From Chloroflexota bacterium (GTDB taxonomy: Bacteria > Chloroflexota > Chloroflexia > JAMDCE01), in contig JAMDCE010000165.1 in assembly GCA_023489135.1 (NCBI GenBank), positions 1-11,352 of the forward strand: a DNA stretch of 11,352 nt, given 5' to 3'. This document shows positions 1 through 9,388 of the stretch, piece by piece. The notes below the pieces were generated by a model that saw nothing but the letters and a program-made list of their open reading frames with translations, had not been told where the DNA came from and did no database searches. Made by a program: the position numbers and the translations under genes. How positions within the stretch are numbered: the stretch's first letter is position 1; every line of letters begins with the position of its first letter.

Positions 1-12
1 AGCAACCGTCAT
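1..12 (-). CDS. Possible start of next operon gene (partial, 4 codons)
   Basis: An ATG at 12-10 on the minus strand lies five bases beyond the flippase stop codon and opens a frame reading M-T-V-A to the window edge. The tight spacing would fit continuation of the operon. No good Shine-Dalgarno lies at normal distance: the nearest GAGG is about 16 nt upstream, inside the flippase gene. Four codons allow no functional statement. Confidence 0.25.
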
Positions 13-17
13 AGTTT

Positions 18-1562
18 TCAAACAGGTACCTCGTTTTCCAGCCGGCGGCCACGCAGTAATGCCAAGACATAGCGCACTCGTTGCACGGACTGTCTTGGTT
101 GTATGGCCATCGTCGTGCCGAAGTAGGCGGCGACGACAAAGCCGGCCTTAATAAAAACCCGTACCGCCAGGGCCAAGTCGTTCAGGTCCAGCGCGCGCGT
201 CAGGATTACATAAGCCGTCATTGCCACTAGCACTGCGACAAATGGGGTGGCCAGCGTCTCCTTTAAAGACATGCCTACGATCCTAGCGATGTATCGCCAT
301 CCTACTACTAACGCTACCATGAACGAAATTCCTACACCTATGCAAGTGCCGACAGCGCCGTGGGTCAACGTCAGCGGCGTGGCCACGATCACCATTACGA
401 CCGCCTGCGTCGTTGCGGTGATCGTGGTCTTTCTAGGCTCGTTGACAGCGATAAACAGCGATCCCGCTAGCTCCAACACCGGACGGATAAGCGAGAAGAC
501 CACCAAGAAGCGCAAGAAAAGGGCACTATCGTGCCAACGATCACCGTAAAGCAGTCCAACTAGATCTGGAGCGGACGCGAACACCGCTAAAGCCAGCGGT
601 ACGGCGGCAGAGGTGACCAACCATAGTGTCATTATCACGGAACGTTGTAGCCTTGCCCGGTCATCCTGCAATCTTGCATAGGTGTAGAAGGCAGTAGTGT
701 TCATGGCACCTGACACAAGTTGGCTGGGCCACTGGGCAATCCGATATGCTCGATCATAGAAGCCCAAAGCCGCGACGCCCACGAACGTTCCGACCAGGAA
801 GTTGTCGAACTGGAACACAACGCTCGCGGTCAATGTCGCAATTCCCACTACAGCACCGAAACGCACGAGATCTATGGCCAGACGGCGATCAAACCGCCAG
901 TGAAGCCGCCACAAGTGCGGCAGACCGCGGCGAACGGCCCACCATAATCCCAAGGTCAGAAGTACGGCATTGGTCAAATTCTGAGCGACTAGGCTCCAGT
1001 AGCCAGCCCCATTGATGGCTAGCCACAAGCCCGGCACATACGAAACAGCGAAAGCCAGGCTATAGACAATGCTAACTTGGCCGAACTGCAACTCCTTTCC
1101 CAACAGCGTGCTGGCGCTGGCATAGAGAGACTCCAGTACCCCTGCAACTGCTAGGGCAAGCACGATCCACACTACTTCCGTTGGGTATCCGAAGGCTCGC
1201 AAGACAGGCACAGCAATGGCAGCGACCAGGAGGGTCAAGAGACCTGAGGTTACCTCCAAACCAACATACGTTCCTAGGAGGTCACCAGTAGTCTCCTTGC
1301 GTTGCGCGAAGGCATACCCAACGCTGACTTTAGGCCGAAGGTTGAGGAGGGAGAAGAAGAAACTCGCGAGAGCAAAAACCCCAAAATGCTCCGGGGCAAG
1401 GATACGAGTCAACGCCAAATTGGCGAGGAAGCCGAACCCAAGATTAAAATAGGAACTTGCGGCAATCCAAAGGCCACCGCGGGCAACTCGATAGGCCAGC
1501 GGCGTTTCTACAGGCGAGGACAACGACTGATCAGCCGTAGGCGACGACTGACAATTCTTCAA
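18..1562 (-). CDS. Wzx-type oligosaccharide flippase (MVF/PST family membrane protein)
   Basis: This is a polytopic inner-membrane protein of about 514 residues that probably flips lipid-linked oligosaccharide units across the cytoplasmic membrane. It has a short polar N-terminus, then a conserved-looking R-V-A-R-G-G-L-W entry into the first membrane helix, followed by many hydrophobic segments separated by short Arg/Lys-rich loops to a basic C-terminus. The length and layout fit the Polysacc_synt / oligosaccharide flippase families (MOP superfamily). The frame is open back to a GTG at 1613, but that start has no ribosome-binding site and would overlap the upstream glycosyltransferase by 55 nt. 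A TTG at 1562 forms a TTGA overlap with that gene's TGA and has GGAG 10 nt upstream, so I prefer it. Being last of the recognised operon genes is a common position for wzx. Substrate specificity cannot be read from the sequence. Confidence 0.88.
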   Translation of the reverse strand: MKNCQSSPTADQSLSSPVETPLAYRVARGGLWIAASSYFNLGFGFLANLALTRILAPEHFGVFALASFFFSLLNLRPKVSVGYAFAQRKETTGDLLGTYVGLEVTSGLLTLLVAAIAVPVLRAFGYPTEVVWIVLALAVAGVLESLYASASTLLGKELQFGQVSIVYSLAFAVSYVPGLWLAINGAGYWSLVAQNLTNAVLLTLGLWWAVRRGLPHLWRLHWRFDRRLAIDLVRFGAVVGIATLTASVVFQFDNFLVGTFVGVAALGFYDRAYRIAQWPSQLVSGAMNTTAFYTYARLQDDRARLQRSVIMTLWLVTSAAVPLALAVFASAPDLVGLLYGDRWHDSALFLRFLVVFSLIRPVLELAGSLFIAVNEPRKTTITATTQAVVMVIVATPLTLTHGAVGTCIGVGISFMVALVVGWRYIARIVGMSLKETLATPFVAVLVAMTAYVILTRALDLNDLALAVRVFIKAGFVVAAYFGTTMAIQPRQSVQRVRYVLALLRGRRLENEVPV

Positions 1563-2488
1563 AGGCAATGAGCTCCACTTGAACCAGTTCTGCAGCGCTT
1601 CCCAAAAGAACACACGAAACTATCAACGAGGCGCCGAATATCTGCCTTGATGTACAGCGAATAGGGGGGGCTCGTGAATCGCCTAACGACCAAGCCCATC
1701 GCTCTCAGGCGCTCAATCCAGCTAAGCGCGCGCCAGCCAGCAGCATTCGCCAGAAAATAGACGAACAGCGATACATTCGGCAAATATCGCACGATGGGCG
1801 AGTGAATTAGCTGACTCGCCATAACCCCCTCCACACCTCGGTCGTGCGCACCTCCGACTCTAGCGTAGAAGTACTGCTCCGGTAGTCGAACAAACTCTCC
1901 TAGTAAGCTCAACTCCGCCATAAAGATGTGGTCAAACCCAAATTGGTTGCGCCACGTTATCCGCTGCACGGCCTCTCGTCGAAGCAAGCCATAGAACGAG
2001 GTATTGAGGCGCATGTCGGTGAGCACCTTGCCAAGCCTTGAAAGCCGATCAAGACCGACAGTCTCGATGTTCTCCTCATGACTACCTACTATTTTGCCTT
2101 CCTCATCGATAGAGCAAGCTGACGTGGCGCAGAGAACAGCAGCGGGGTTGCGCTCAAGAGCGCTGACACACTTAGAAACGTAGGTGGGATCCCACAGGTC
2201 ATCGTGTGCGGCCCACATAAAGAACTCTCCGGATGACAGTTCTAGCACCCGCTGGAAATTCCGAACAGCTCCCAGATTCGTTTCATTCCGATAGTATCGA
2301 ACGCGTCTATCACCCGCGGTATAGGCTTTGCAGATATTTGCCGTTCGATCCGTCGATGCGTTATCACAGACAACCAACTCGAAGTTTGGGTAATCCTGTG
2401 CCAACAGCGACTCAAGCGCAAGTCGAACGAAGCGCTCGCCATTGTATACGGGCATGCCGATACTGACGAATGGCCTTCTATTTGCCAT
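1559..2488 (-). CDS. Family 2 (GT-A) glycosyltransferase
   Basis: A 309-residue inverting GT2 enzyme, probably adding one sugar to an undecaprenyl-linked or similar glycan at the cytoplasmic membrane face. The nucleotide-binding start of the fold is residues 8-20 (V-S-I-G-M-P-V-Y-N-G-E). The C-D-N-A-S-T-D strand follows at 41-47, and H-D-D-L at 95-98 is the metal-binding DXD-type motif. The C-terminal third is rich in aromatic and basic residues and could be membrane-associated. The ATG start lies 6 nt after the stop of the CmcI-like gene, with purine-rich GGAGG/GGA sequence upstream inside that gene's end. Its 3' end overlaps the flippase start. Donor and acceptor are unknown; position in the operon makes the CDP-branched sugar one candidate donor. 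Confidence 0.9.
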   Translation of the reverse strand: MANRRPFVSIGMPVYNGERFVRLALESLLAQDYPNFELVVCDNASTDRTANICKAYTAGDRRVRYYRNETNLGAVRNFQRVLELSSGEFFMWAAHDDLWDPTYVSKCVSALERNPAAVLCATSACSIDEEGKIVGSHEENIETVGLDRLSRLGKVLTDMRLNTSFYGLLRREAVQRITWRNQFGFDHIFMAELSLLGEFVRLPEQYFYARVGGAHDRGVEGVMASQLIHSPIVRYLPNVSLFVYFLANAAGWRALSWIERLRAMGLVVRRFTSPPYSLYIKADIRRLVDSFVCSFGKRCRTGSSGAHCL

Positions 2489-2494
2489 AAGAAA

Positions 2495-3247
2495 TCATTC
2501 CGATTTCCTCCTCAAGAAGCCACGGGGACAGTAGGTTACGCCTAAGCGATTGTAGTAGGGATCAGCTTCGAACTCCTCGTGCTCCGCGAGGAAATCACGC
2601 ATGGCAGCGAGCGGATTATCCGCAGCCCATTCCGGCTTGCCGTTCGGGGCATCGACAAGGATTTCCATTACTCCATCAAACACTACCATATAGCTGCCCG
2701 GCGTAACCAGGGAGAAATATCTCTCCAATTCTTCTCGGACATGGGAATAAGTATGGTTGGAATCCAGCATAACCAACACGATATCTCGAGGTCGTATCAA
2801 CCTGCGTACACGATCCACAACGCTCTCGTCTGTTGAACTGCCTTCAATCAGGGTGATTCGTTTACTCATAGGATGTGCCTGAATCGCTAGCCGGTTGTAC
2901 TTGCGAATCTCAACGTCGATCGACACGACCCGGCCTTTCCCGAGCAGATCGAGCATAGATGCGTAGAACACTGCCGTCCCACCGTGTGCCGTGCCTGTCT
3001 CTACGATGACATCCGGTCTGACTTTGTAGATCAACTCCTGCATCACAAGAATGTCTTCAGGCAGTTGGATGATTGGAACACCTAGCCACGTCAGCTCGTA
3101 CGAGTACTTCTGCTGCCAGCCGGAGCGTGTCCACAGGTTGGATAGGGCCTCAAAGCCTTGTGGCGTATATATGTCAAGATCACAGGTTCCCTCGGACGTT
3201 TGGACTTGGAACTTGCTTCCTAGCGGCTGATGTTTTGCATTGTCCAT
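2495..3247 (-). CDS. CmcI / rhamnosyl O-methyltransferase-type SAM-dependent methyltransferase
   Basis: A 250-residue class I methyltransferase of the family often named 'cephalosporin hydroxylase' (CmcI/RhmT, Pfam PF04989). Members are SAM- and Mg-dependent O-methyltransferases, several acting on sugar hydroxyls. Visible are the SAM-binding motif E-T-G-T-A-H-G-G-T-A (83-92), the acidic residue after strand 2 (S-I-D-V, D111), D-S-N-H at 162-165 and F-D-G at 190-192. The last two sit where CmcI places metal-binding acidic residues. The ATG at 3247 has AGGAGG about 14 nt upstream, rather distant but the only sensible start. It sits 24 nt after the reductase and 6 nt before the GT2 gene. Inference: it O-methylates the nucleotide sugar or the assembled glycan. 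A hydroxylase role is an inherited name and not supported here. Confidence 0.85.
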   Translation of the reverse strand: MDNAKHQPLGSKFQVQTSEGTCDLDIYTPQGFEALSNLWTRSGWQQKYSYELTWLGVPIIQLPEDILVMQELIYKVRPDVIVETGTAHGGTAVFYASMLDLLGKGRVVSIDVEIRKYNRLAIQAHPMSKRITLIEGSSTDESVVDRVRRLIRPRDIVLVMLDSNHTYSHVREELERYFSLVTPGSYMVVFDGVMEILVDAPNGKPEWAADNPLAAMRDFLAEHEEFEADPYYNRLGVTYCPRGFLRRKSE

Positions 3248-3271
3248 CAGTTGGGTCGTAACCTCCTAACC

Positions 3272-4210
3272 TTAGGCTGGAATCGAGCCCGGCTGAGACT
3301 CAAGATGACGCTGCCACCATTGAATTGTGTGACGCAAGCCTTGATCAAGATCGAAGTGCGGAGCCCAATCCGTTCCGTCCACTAGACGTCGATTGTTGGC
3401 GCAGATAAACGTCGGGTCAGTAGCTCCATATGGTAGGGCACCGATCGCAATGAGTTCTGCTCGATCAAGCAATGCGCCGATGCTAGCAAGGATTTGACGC
3501 ACGGCAACCGGATTGCCCGAGCCGATGTTGACCGGCCCCGAGAGATCGCTCTTGCCTACGGCCAAGATCGCCGTCGCCACATCTTCCACGTGCAAATAAT
3601 CCCTAATTTGCCCGCCCGCTGTGACATTCACTAGCTGATTGCGGAGCAAAGAACACACGACCGATGGCACCAGGCGTCGCTGGTCTTCAAAAGGGCCATA
3701 CTGGTAGAAAAGCCGCACCCAAGCCACACTCATAACGTGCAAAGCAGTAAGCTGATCCAAGACAAGCTGCAAGGCCAGCTTACTGGCAGCATAGAGGCTC
3801 CCAGGCTTGGTCTGGCTGGATTCCGAGAGGTAGCCCAAGGCAGTATCGTATTCGAAACAGGTGCCTGCAGCCACCAGCCTCTTGCATCCTAGTGAGGCCA
3901 ACCGCTGAGCAAGATTCAGACTTGATGATAGGAGACTGATGTTATGCGGGCTCGCCAAGTACTTGCCTGGCTCGGCGTACCAAGCAAGATGGAAGCAGAG
4001 ATCAGGGCGGATATTCGTGACATGGGCGTCCACATCAGCAGGCACCTGCAAGTCGCACGGTAGAATCCGCAGAGAAGGGGCAACGTCTGCGATACGCCAT
4101 AGGTTACTTTCCGGGCGGACGGCAGCGAAAACCTCATGACCCTCTTTCACCAGCAGCCTGGCGACGTGAGAGCCGATGAATCCTGTGGCGCCCGTTATGA
4201 AGACTCGCAC
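3272..4210 (-). CDS. NAD(P)-dependent SDR epimerase/dehydratase-family protein, probable CDP-4-keto-6-deoxyhexose 4-reductase
   Basis: A 312-residue extended short-chain dehydrogenase. The Rossmann glycine motif G-A-T-G-F-I-G is at 7-13. The catalytic triad is readable as T117 (A-A-G-T-C-F-E-Y), Y140 and K144 (Y-A-A-S-K), and R-D-Y-L-H-V-E-D-V further on is typical of nucleotide-sugar SDRs. The length and overall pattern resemble RfbJ/CDP-abequose-synthase-type 4-ketoreductases more than 4,6-dehydratases. Start is GTG at 4210, with GAGGG about 8 nt upstream in the 49-nt gap after the RmlC-like gene. Family membership is firm. The reductase assignment comes from operon order: cytidylyltransferase, dehydratase, C-methyltransferase and epimerase all precede it and a final ketoreduction is otherwise missing. 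A 4-epimerase role remains possible. Confidence 0.85.
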   Translation of the reverse strand: MRVFITGATGFIGSHVARLLVKEGHEVFAAVRPESNLWRIADVAPSLRILPCDLQVPADVDAHVTNIRPDLCFHLAWYAEPGKYLASPHNISLLSSSLNLAQRLASLGCKRLVAAGTCFEYDTALGYLSESSQTKPGSLYAASKLALQLVLDQLTALHVMSVAWVRLFYQYGPFEDQRRLVPSVVCSLLRNQLVNVTAGGQIRDYLHVEDVATAILAVGKSDLSGPVNIGSGNPVAVRQILASIGALLDRAELIAIGALPYGATDPTFICANNRRLVDGTDWAPHFDLDQGLRHTIQWWQRHLESQPGSIPA

Positions 4211-4259
4211 TCAGCCGCCCTCTAGCATAGACCCGCCCGCAAGAAGAGCGAGCGTCTGG

Positions 4260-4763
4260 TCACTGATGCTTGACCGTCCATTCGTAAGGGATATGGTTTT
4301 CAAAAGGATCTAGCCGAGTGCTACGCGACGGATCATGCGCGTGCGTGCAGCAATTTGCCACTATCGCATAAGGGTCACTCAGCCCTTTGAAGCCGTTCCA
4401 CACCTCCGGCGGGATGACGACAAGAGAGTAGTTGTCGGCACCAAGAAACACTTCCACAACGGTGCCCCTGGTTGGCGAATTATGGCGCTCATCGTAGAGC
4501 ACCAACTTAATTCGACCGTAGATACAGGCATAGTTCAGCGTCATTTCGCGATGCTTATGCCAACCCTTAATCACTTCCGGATAGACTGTCGAGAAGTAAA
4601 TCTCGCCGAACTGGATGAAGTGCGGATCGGTGGAGCGCAGCATGTGGAAGACCGTTCCCCGCTCATCCGGAATCCGCCGCAATGGGATAATCTTGACACC
4701 CTCGATCAATGTGTCTCCACCGACCATTCTGACGCCATCCATTGTGACCCGCACTTCTGCCAT
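4260..4763 (-). CDS. RmlC-like cupin, putative NDP-4-keto-6-deoxyhexose 3- and/or 5-epimerase
   Basis: A 167-residue single-domain cupin similar to dTDP-4-dehydrorhamnose 3,5-epimerase, but somewhat shorter than typical RmlC (about 180-190). R-G-T-V-F-H-M-L is at 35-42. G-W-H at 67-69 corresponds to the RmlC G-L-H segment, so H69 is the likely catalytic base. I-P-P-E-V-W-N-G-F at 117-125 matches the I-P-x-G-F-A-H-G-F strand. The segment that in RmlC carries the general-acid tyrosine (T-D-Y-Y) reads C-T-H-A-H-D-P at 139-145, with no tyrosine. ATG at 4763 overlaps the preceding TGA by one base (TGATG); a GTG at 4766 would give a four-base overlap, and the upstream SD is weak for both. Its operon neighbours make CDP-4-keto-6-deoxy-C-methylhexose the inferred substrate. 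Which carbon is epimerised cannot be told. Confidence 0.82.
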   Translation of the reverse strand: MAEVRVTMDGVRMVGGDTLIEGVKIIPLRRIPDERGTVFHMLRSTDPHFIQFGEIYFSTVYPEVIKGWHKHREMTLNYACIYGRIKLVLYDERHNSPTRGTVVEVFLGADNYSLVVIPPEVWNGFKGLSDPYAIVANCCTHAHDPSRSTRLDPFENHIPYEWTVKHQ

Positions 4764-5998
4764 CACACGATCTCTATTTGGGGGACTGGAACAATGAATC
4801 GCCCGCCCCGCTGCCGGTAGACAGCCTGCTGCCCAAGGATCTCATCTGCGAAGTTCCAGGTAAGCAGGAGTACGTAGTCAGGCATTGCCTCGAGAATCCT
4901 GTCCGGCGAGCAAATGGGCAAATGTACTCCCGGCATGTATCGTCCTTGTTTGTAGGTGCTGCGATCCACCACAAAGTCTATCGTCTCCGCACCAATGCCA
5001 AAGTAGTTAAGAAGGGTGCTGCCCTTCGCTGCGGCACCATAGGCCGCCACGTGCCTTCCTCCTTCTCTCAGCCCGTTCAGCAGATCACAGAGCGATGCCT
5101 TCAGCTCTTCAACCCGACCAGCAAAACCCTGATAGAATTCGAGACGATCACTCCCCCATGCTGCTTCCTCTGCGAGAAGCCTTCGCACAGCATCGCTTCT
5201 ATCGAAGGTTTCTGCCTTGCCAACAAACAGACACAACGACCCTCCATGAATGGGTACGCGCTCCACATCTGAGATGACGAGGCCTTGACGCTCAAACAGG
5301 CGGTCCAGTGCGGTGAGTGAGAAGTAGCAAAGGTGCTCGTGGTAAATGGTGTCAAATTCGCAGTGATCGATCAAGTCCTTGGCATAGGGTACTTCGATTA
5401 CGGCGAATCCATCGTCTTTCAGTAGCAGACGCAGACCTCTCACGAAGCCGCTTAGGTCAGCCACGTGAGCTAACACATTGTGAGCGTGGATTACGTCGGC
5501 TTGTTTGCCGAGATTAGCAAGATTCATCGCTAGCTGCTCATTAAAGAACTCGCAGATCGTGCGGATTCCACGCTCTTCTTGCGCCACGCGTGCAACGTTC
5601 ACAGCCGGCTCGATACCAAGCACGGGAATGCCCCGTCGCTGATAGAACTGCAGAAGATACCCATCATTACTCGCAATTTCAACGACCAGGCTATCACCAT
5701 TCAGAGCACGCCCATCGGTCAGACGGCCGGCAAGTTCGTTAGCGTGCCGAAGCATGGTGTCCGAGAAGGAGGAGAAGTAGAGATACTCGCGAAATAATTT
5801 CTCTGGAGGTACGGTCTCTACAATCTGGAGCAGAGCACAATCTGGGCAAAAAGCGAGGTCCAACGGGTAGGTCTCTTCAGGCTCCTGAAGCTGCTCTGCA
5901 GTAAGCAATGAATTAGCGAGCGGCATCAGACCGAGCGTGAGCACTATCTGCAGTCCACGATTCCCGCACGACCGGCAGATGGCTGACTGCTCACTCAT
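4763..5998 (-). CDS. NDP-4-keto-6-deoxyhexose C-methyltransferase (TylC3/TcaB9-type, three-domain)
   Basis: A 411-residue SAM-dependent sugar C-methyltransferase. An N-terminal zinc-binding domain has Cys pairs C8/C11 and C51/C54 (C-R-S-C-G and C-P-D-C). The central SAM domain contains [10 protein letters not shown] at 106-115. A C-terminal Methyltransf_14 domain contains [11 protein letters not shown] at 321-331. Y-H-E-H at 219-222 and H178 line up, at a constant offset of three, with the catalytic His/Tyr/Glu/His positions I recall for D-tetronitrose 3-C-methyltransferase TcaB9. The start at 5998 overlaps the rfbG stop as ATGA and has GGGAG 10 nt upstream; the frame is open 27 codons further but that would overlap rfbG deeply. 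Known relatives methylate C3 of a 4-keto-6-deoxy nucleotide sugar, here presumably the CDP form made by the preceding two genes, generating a branched-chain sugar. Confidence 0.92.
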   Translation of the reverse strand: MSEQSAICRSCGNRGLQIVLTLGLMPLANSLLTAEQLQEPEETYPLDLAFCPDCALLQIVETVPPEKLFREYLYFSSFSDTMLRHANELAGRLTDGRALNGDSLVVEIASNDGYLLQFYQRRGIPVLGIEPAVNVARVAQEERGIRTICEFFNEQLAMNLANLGKQADVIHAHNVLAHVADLSGFVRGLRLLLKDDGFAVIEVPYAKDLIDHCEFDTIYHEHLCYFSLTALDRLFERQGLVISDVERVPIHGGSLCLFVGKAETFDRSDAVRRLLAEEAAWGSDRLEFYQGFAGRVEELKASLCDLLNGLREGGRHVAAYGAAAKGSTLLNYFGIGAETIDFVVDRSTYKQGRYMPGVHLPICSPDRILEAMPDYVLLLTWNFADEILGQQAVYRQRGGRFIVPVPQIEIV

Positions 5999-6978
5999 GG
6001 GCGAGATACTCCCAAGAAGTCTTTGTACCAACCGATAGTACGTTGCAATCCTTCTTCCAGCGTGAATAGAGGATGCCAACCGAGCATGCGACGTGCTTTA
6101 TCAGCGCAAAGATATTGGTCCCGAATCTCATTGGTGGCTTCACTGCGCACTTCGGGCAGAAGATCAGAGCCCATTAGTCCCAAAATGCGGTGCACGAGTT
6201 GCAGGACCGTTACTTGGGTCTCGTTGGAGAAGTTGAAGGCCTGACCACGCAGACTCGTGTCGTGCGCCAACTGCTCAGCCAATTGCACGTATGCGGCCGC
6301 GCCATCTTCGACGTAGAAATAGTCACGTACCGCCTGGCCATCAGAGCGAATAACCGGCCGCTGGTCACGGATTATGGAGCGAATCGTGCCCGGCACTATG
6401 CGATTCCAGTTGAGGTCGCCGCCACCGTAGAAGTTCCCGCAGCGGGTGATCACGACTGGCAATTGATACGTGATTGCATAGCACTGAGCAATGAGGTCTG
6501 CACACGATTTGCTTACGTCATAGGGATGACGTCCCTGAAGAGGACAATCCTCGTCATAGGGCAGCTTTTTCTGATCGCCGTACGCCTTGTCTGACGACGC
6601 TATGACGATTTGCTTCACCGCGGGGCTACGTCGACAGGCCTCGAGCAATGTCCACGTACCGCCAATGTTCGTCTCGAATGTAGATACCGGATTCCGATTA
6701 GCGATTGGCACGATAGTCTGGGCCGCAAGATGGATGACAGTGTCAATTTCATATTCGCCAAGAATGCGCTCAATCAAGGCCTGTTCCTGCAGGGCGCCAC
6801 GCACTACTACTACTTTCGCCATTAGCTCAGCCCGCACCAACTCGCTTAGGGGCACCCAGTCTCGCACGAGGCAAACTACTTGCGCATCCAAGTCAACCAA
6901 GCGCCGTACCAGCCAATTGCCCACTAGGCCAGTGGCACCCGTGACTAGCGTGGGACGATCAAGCCAAAAACCGGTCAC
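5995..6978 (-). CDS. rfbG: CDP-glucose 4,6-dehydratase
   Basis: A 327-residue NAD-dependent extended SDR that converts CDP-D-glucose to CDP-4-keto-6-deoxy-D-glucose in the cytoplasm. Numbered from the chosen start, the NAD motif G-A-T-G-L-V-G is at 14-20. The dehydratase signature S-S-D-K-A-Y-G spans about 128-134 and the catalytic pair Y153/K157 lies in [13 protein letters not shown] followed by N-R-I-V-P is the RfbG-type substrate segment. I chose GTG at 6978: it overlaps the rfbF TGA as GTGA, has GGAAGG 7 nt upstream, and places the F-W and glycine motif where RfbG proteins have them. The frame is open to 7014 but the extra 12 residues look like read-through of the rfbF end. The directly upstream rfbF supplies its substrate, and the C-methyltransferase start overlaps its stop. 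Confidence 0.94.
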   Translation of the reverse strand: MTGFWLDRPTLVTGATGLVGNWLVRRLVDLDAQVVCLVRDWVPLSELVRAELMAKVVVVRGALQEQALIERILGEYEIDTVIHLAAQTIVPIANRNPVSTFETNIGGTWTLLEACRRSPAVKQIVIASSDKAYGDQKKLPYDEDCPLQGRHPYDVSKSCADLIAQCYAITYQLPVVITRCGNFYGGGDLNWNRIVPGTIRSIIRDQRPVIRSDGQAVRDYFYVEDGAAAYVQLAEQLAHDTSLRGQAFNFSNETQVTVLQLVHRILGLMGSDLLPEVRSEATNEIRDQYLCADKARRMLGWHPLFTLEEGLQRTIGWYKDFLGVSRP

Positions 6979-7745
6979 TGCCACACCTTCCACGGAGGCC
7001 GCCCTTCTTGCCATAGGCTTTCGAGGAGTCGCTTATCGCGCAATGTGTCCATACACTGCCAAAAGTCGGGATGCCGGTACGCTGCCAGCTGGCGATCTGC
7101 GGCTAGGTGCTCAAGGGCGTCTGCTTCAAGGCTACATTGGTCCCCTTCAAGATAGCGAAAGATATCCGGCTCGAAGACATGAAAGCCACCGTTGATCCAA
7201 CCCTCGCCAATCTGGGGTTTTTCGGTGAACTCCGCCACGAAATCGCCGTCGAAAACTAGACCGCCAAAGCGCGATGGTGGACGGACTGCGGTGACAGTAG
7301 CGAGATGTCCGTGAGAGCGGTGAAAACTGAGTAGATCGTGCAGATCGACATTAGATACTCCGTCGCCGTAGGTGAGCATAAACGATTCATCTCGCAACCA
7401 CGTTCCTAGACGCCTGACCCTGCCGCCAGTATTGGTGTCGACCCCGGTGTCAATCAAGTGAATGACCCAATCCTCACACGCATTATCATGAACCTGTACA
7501 TTGCCACTTGACAAGCTAATCGTCATACTTCCGTTGAGGGCATAGTAATCTAAGAAATAGTGCTTAATCATTTCGCCCTTATAGCCTAACGCAATGAGGA
7601 ACTCTTTGAATCCGAAGTGGGAGTAGTGCTTCATGATATGCCACAGGATCGGCCGCCCTCCGATCTCGACCATCGGCTTGGGCCTGACTTCGGTCTCCTC
7701 TGATAAGCGGGTACCAAGACCACCGGCGAGAATGACGACCTTCAC
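6975..7745 (-). CDS. rfbF: Glucose-1-phosphate cytidylyltransferase
   Basis: A 256-residue nucleotidyltransferase forming CDP-glucose and pyrophosphate from glucose-1-phosphate and CTP, the committed step of CDP-deoxysugar synthesis. The signature is clear: A-G-G-L-G-T-R-L at 7-14, E-E-T then R-P-K-P-M at 16-25, a Y-G-D-G-V metal-binding motif, W-I-N-G-G-F-H-V-F in the sugar-binding region, and F-W-Q-C-M-D-T near the C-terminus. Length equals the usual RfbF size. The frame is open 31 codons further (to 7838), but the GTG at 7745 is preferred: GGAG at 7754-7757 stands 8 nt upstream and the protein then begins M-K-V-V-I-L-A-G-G as family members do. About 100 nt separate it from the fucose-synthase-like gene; I found no convincing promoter there. 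Confidence 0.96.
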   Translation of the reverse strand: MKVVILAGGLGTRLSEETEVRPKPMVEIGGRPILWHIMKHYSHFGFKEFLIALGYKGEMIKHYFLDYYALNGSMTISLSSGNVQVHDNACEDWVIHLIDTGVDTNTGGRVRRLGTWLRDESFMLTYGDGVSNVDLHDLLSFHRSHGHLATVTAVRPPSRFGGLVFDGDFVAEFTEKPQIGEGWINGGFHVFEPDIFRYLEGDQCSLEADALEHLAADRQLAAYRHPDFWQCMDTLRDKRLLESLWQEGRPPWKVWQ

Positions 7746-7753
7746 AACATGTT

Positions 7754-7757
7754 CTCC
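7754..7757 (-). promoter_or_regulatory. Ribosome-binding site of rfbF
   Basis: GGAG on the minus strand, 8 nt before the GTG at 7745. It decides the rfbF start in favour of this GTG over the in-frame ATG 93 nt upstream. Confidence 0.7.
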
Positions 7758-7847
7758 GAAATAATGGTATCCGGTCTGCGATTCTTCACTCCACAATATC
7801 TTGGCGAAGACAGAAGCGATCTCGATCAGAACCTTCACGGAGAAGGG

Positions 7848-9160
<1,313 letters not shown>

Positions 9161-9166
9161 TCAGAG

Positions 9167-9195
9167 ATGATAGCATAACGATTCCTTATTGTCAC
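9167..9195 (-). promoter_or_regulatory. Predicted sigma70-type promoter of the minus-strand operon
   Basis: Read on the minus strand: -35 GTGACA (9195-9190), a 17-bp spacer ending in TGC, then -10 TATCAT (9172-9167). Each hexamer matches consensus at 5 of 6 positions, and TGC gives an extended -10. Transcription would begin near 9160 and read into the fucose-synthase gene. The -35 box lies about 10 bp from the MITE-like element's target duplication. Confidence 0.62.
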
Positions 9196-9204
9196 GGTAG
9201 GTCG

Positions 9205-9214
9205 TCCCCTCACC
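9205..9214. repeat. Left target-site duplication of the MITE-like element
   Basis: TCCCCTCACC, repeated exactly at 9389-9398 on the other side of the element. The match extends one base at either edge because the element ends in C and G, so a 12-bp duplication with 16-bp terminal repeats is an equally valid reading. Confidence 0.75.
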
Positions 9215-9388
9215 CAGGGCTTATGCGTTCTCCAAACGGATGCCCAAAACCGGGACTAGCAGCGCCCTCGACGGGCGATTATAGTCGCGCATTTGCCTTG
9301 AGCGAGCCCGGTTTGCCGCTGTGGCAGAGCGGCCTGGCGTCATGAACAGCCTTGTGGAAGCTGTATCGATTAGAACGCATAAGCCCTG
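9215..9388. mobile_element. 174-bp MITE-like non-autonomous element with 17-bp terminal inverted repeats
   Basis: The ends are perfect 17-bp inverted repeats: CAGGGCTTATGCGTTCT at 9215-9231 and its reverse complement at 9372-9388. Identical 10-bp direct repeats flank it. There is no room for a transposase. The interior has an 8-bp inverted repeat (AAACCGGG 9247-9254 / CCCGGTTT 9307-9314) and a small GCCC/GGGC hairpin at 9264-9276. CAGGG ends with an 8-10-bp target duplication are, as I recall, the hallmarks of the ISAs1 family, so a derivative mobilised by an ISAs1-type transposase is my inference. The terminal repeats carry stop triplets on the outward strands. Perfect repeats and duplication imply a fairly recent insertion. 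It lies between the zinc-ribbon ORF and the operon promoter. Confidence 0.8.

Noticed and set aside
6587..7195. Plus-strand frame of 202 codons
   Set aside because: It is antisense to rfbG and rfbF, whose motifs are unmistakable. Its Arg/Thr/Ser-rich composition is typical of a complementary-strand artefact.
7746..7847. Internal promoter in the 102-nt gap before rfbF
   Set aside because: Candidate hexamers match poorly and are wrongly spaced; co-transcription is the simpler reading.
9310..9345. tRNA-like D-arm sequence (GTGGCAGAGCGG resembling class II tRNA-Ser/Leu)
   Set aside because: No matching acceptor ends, anticodon stem or T-arm GTTCRA follows, and it lies inside the MITE-like element.
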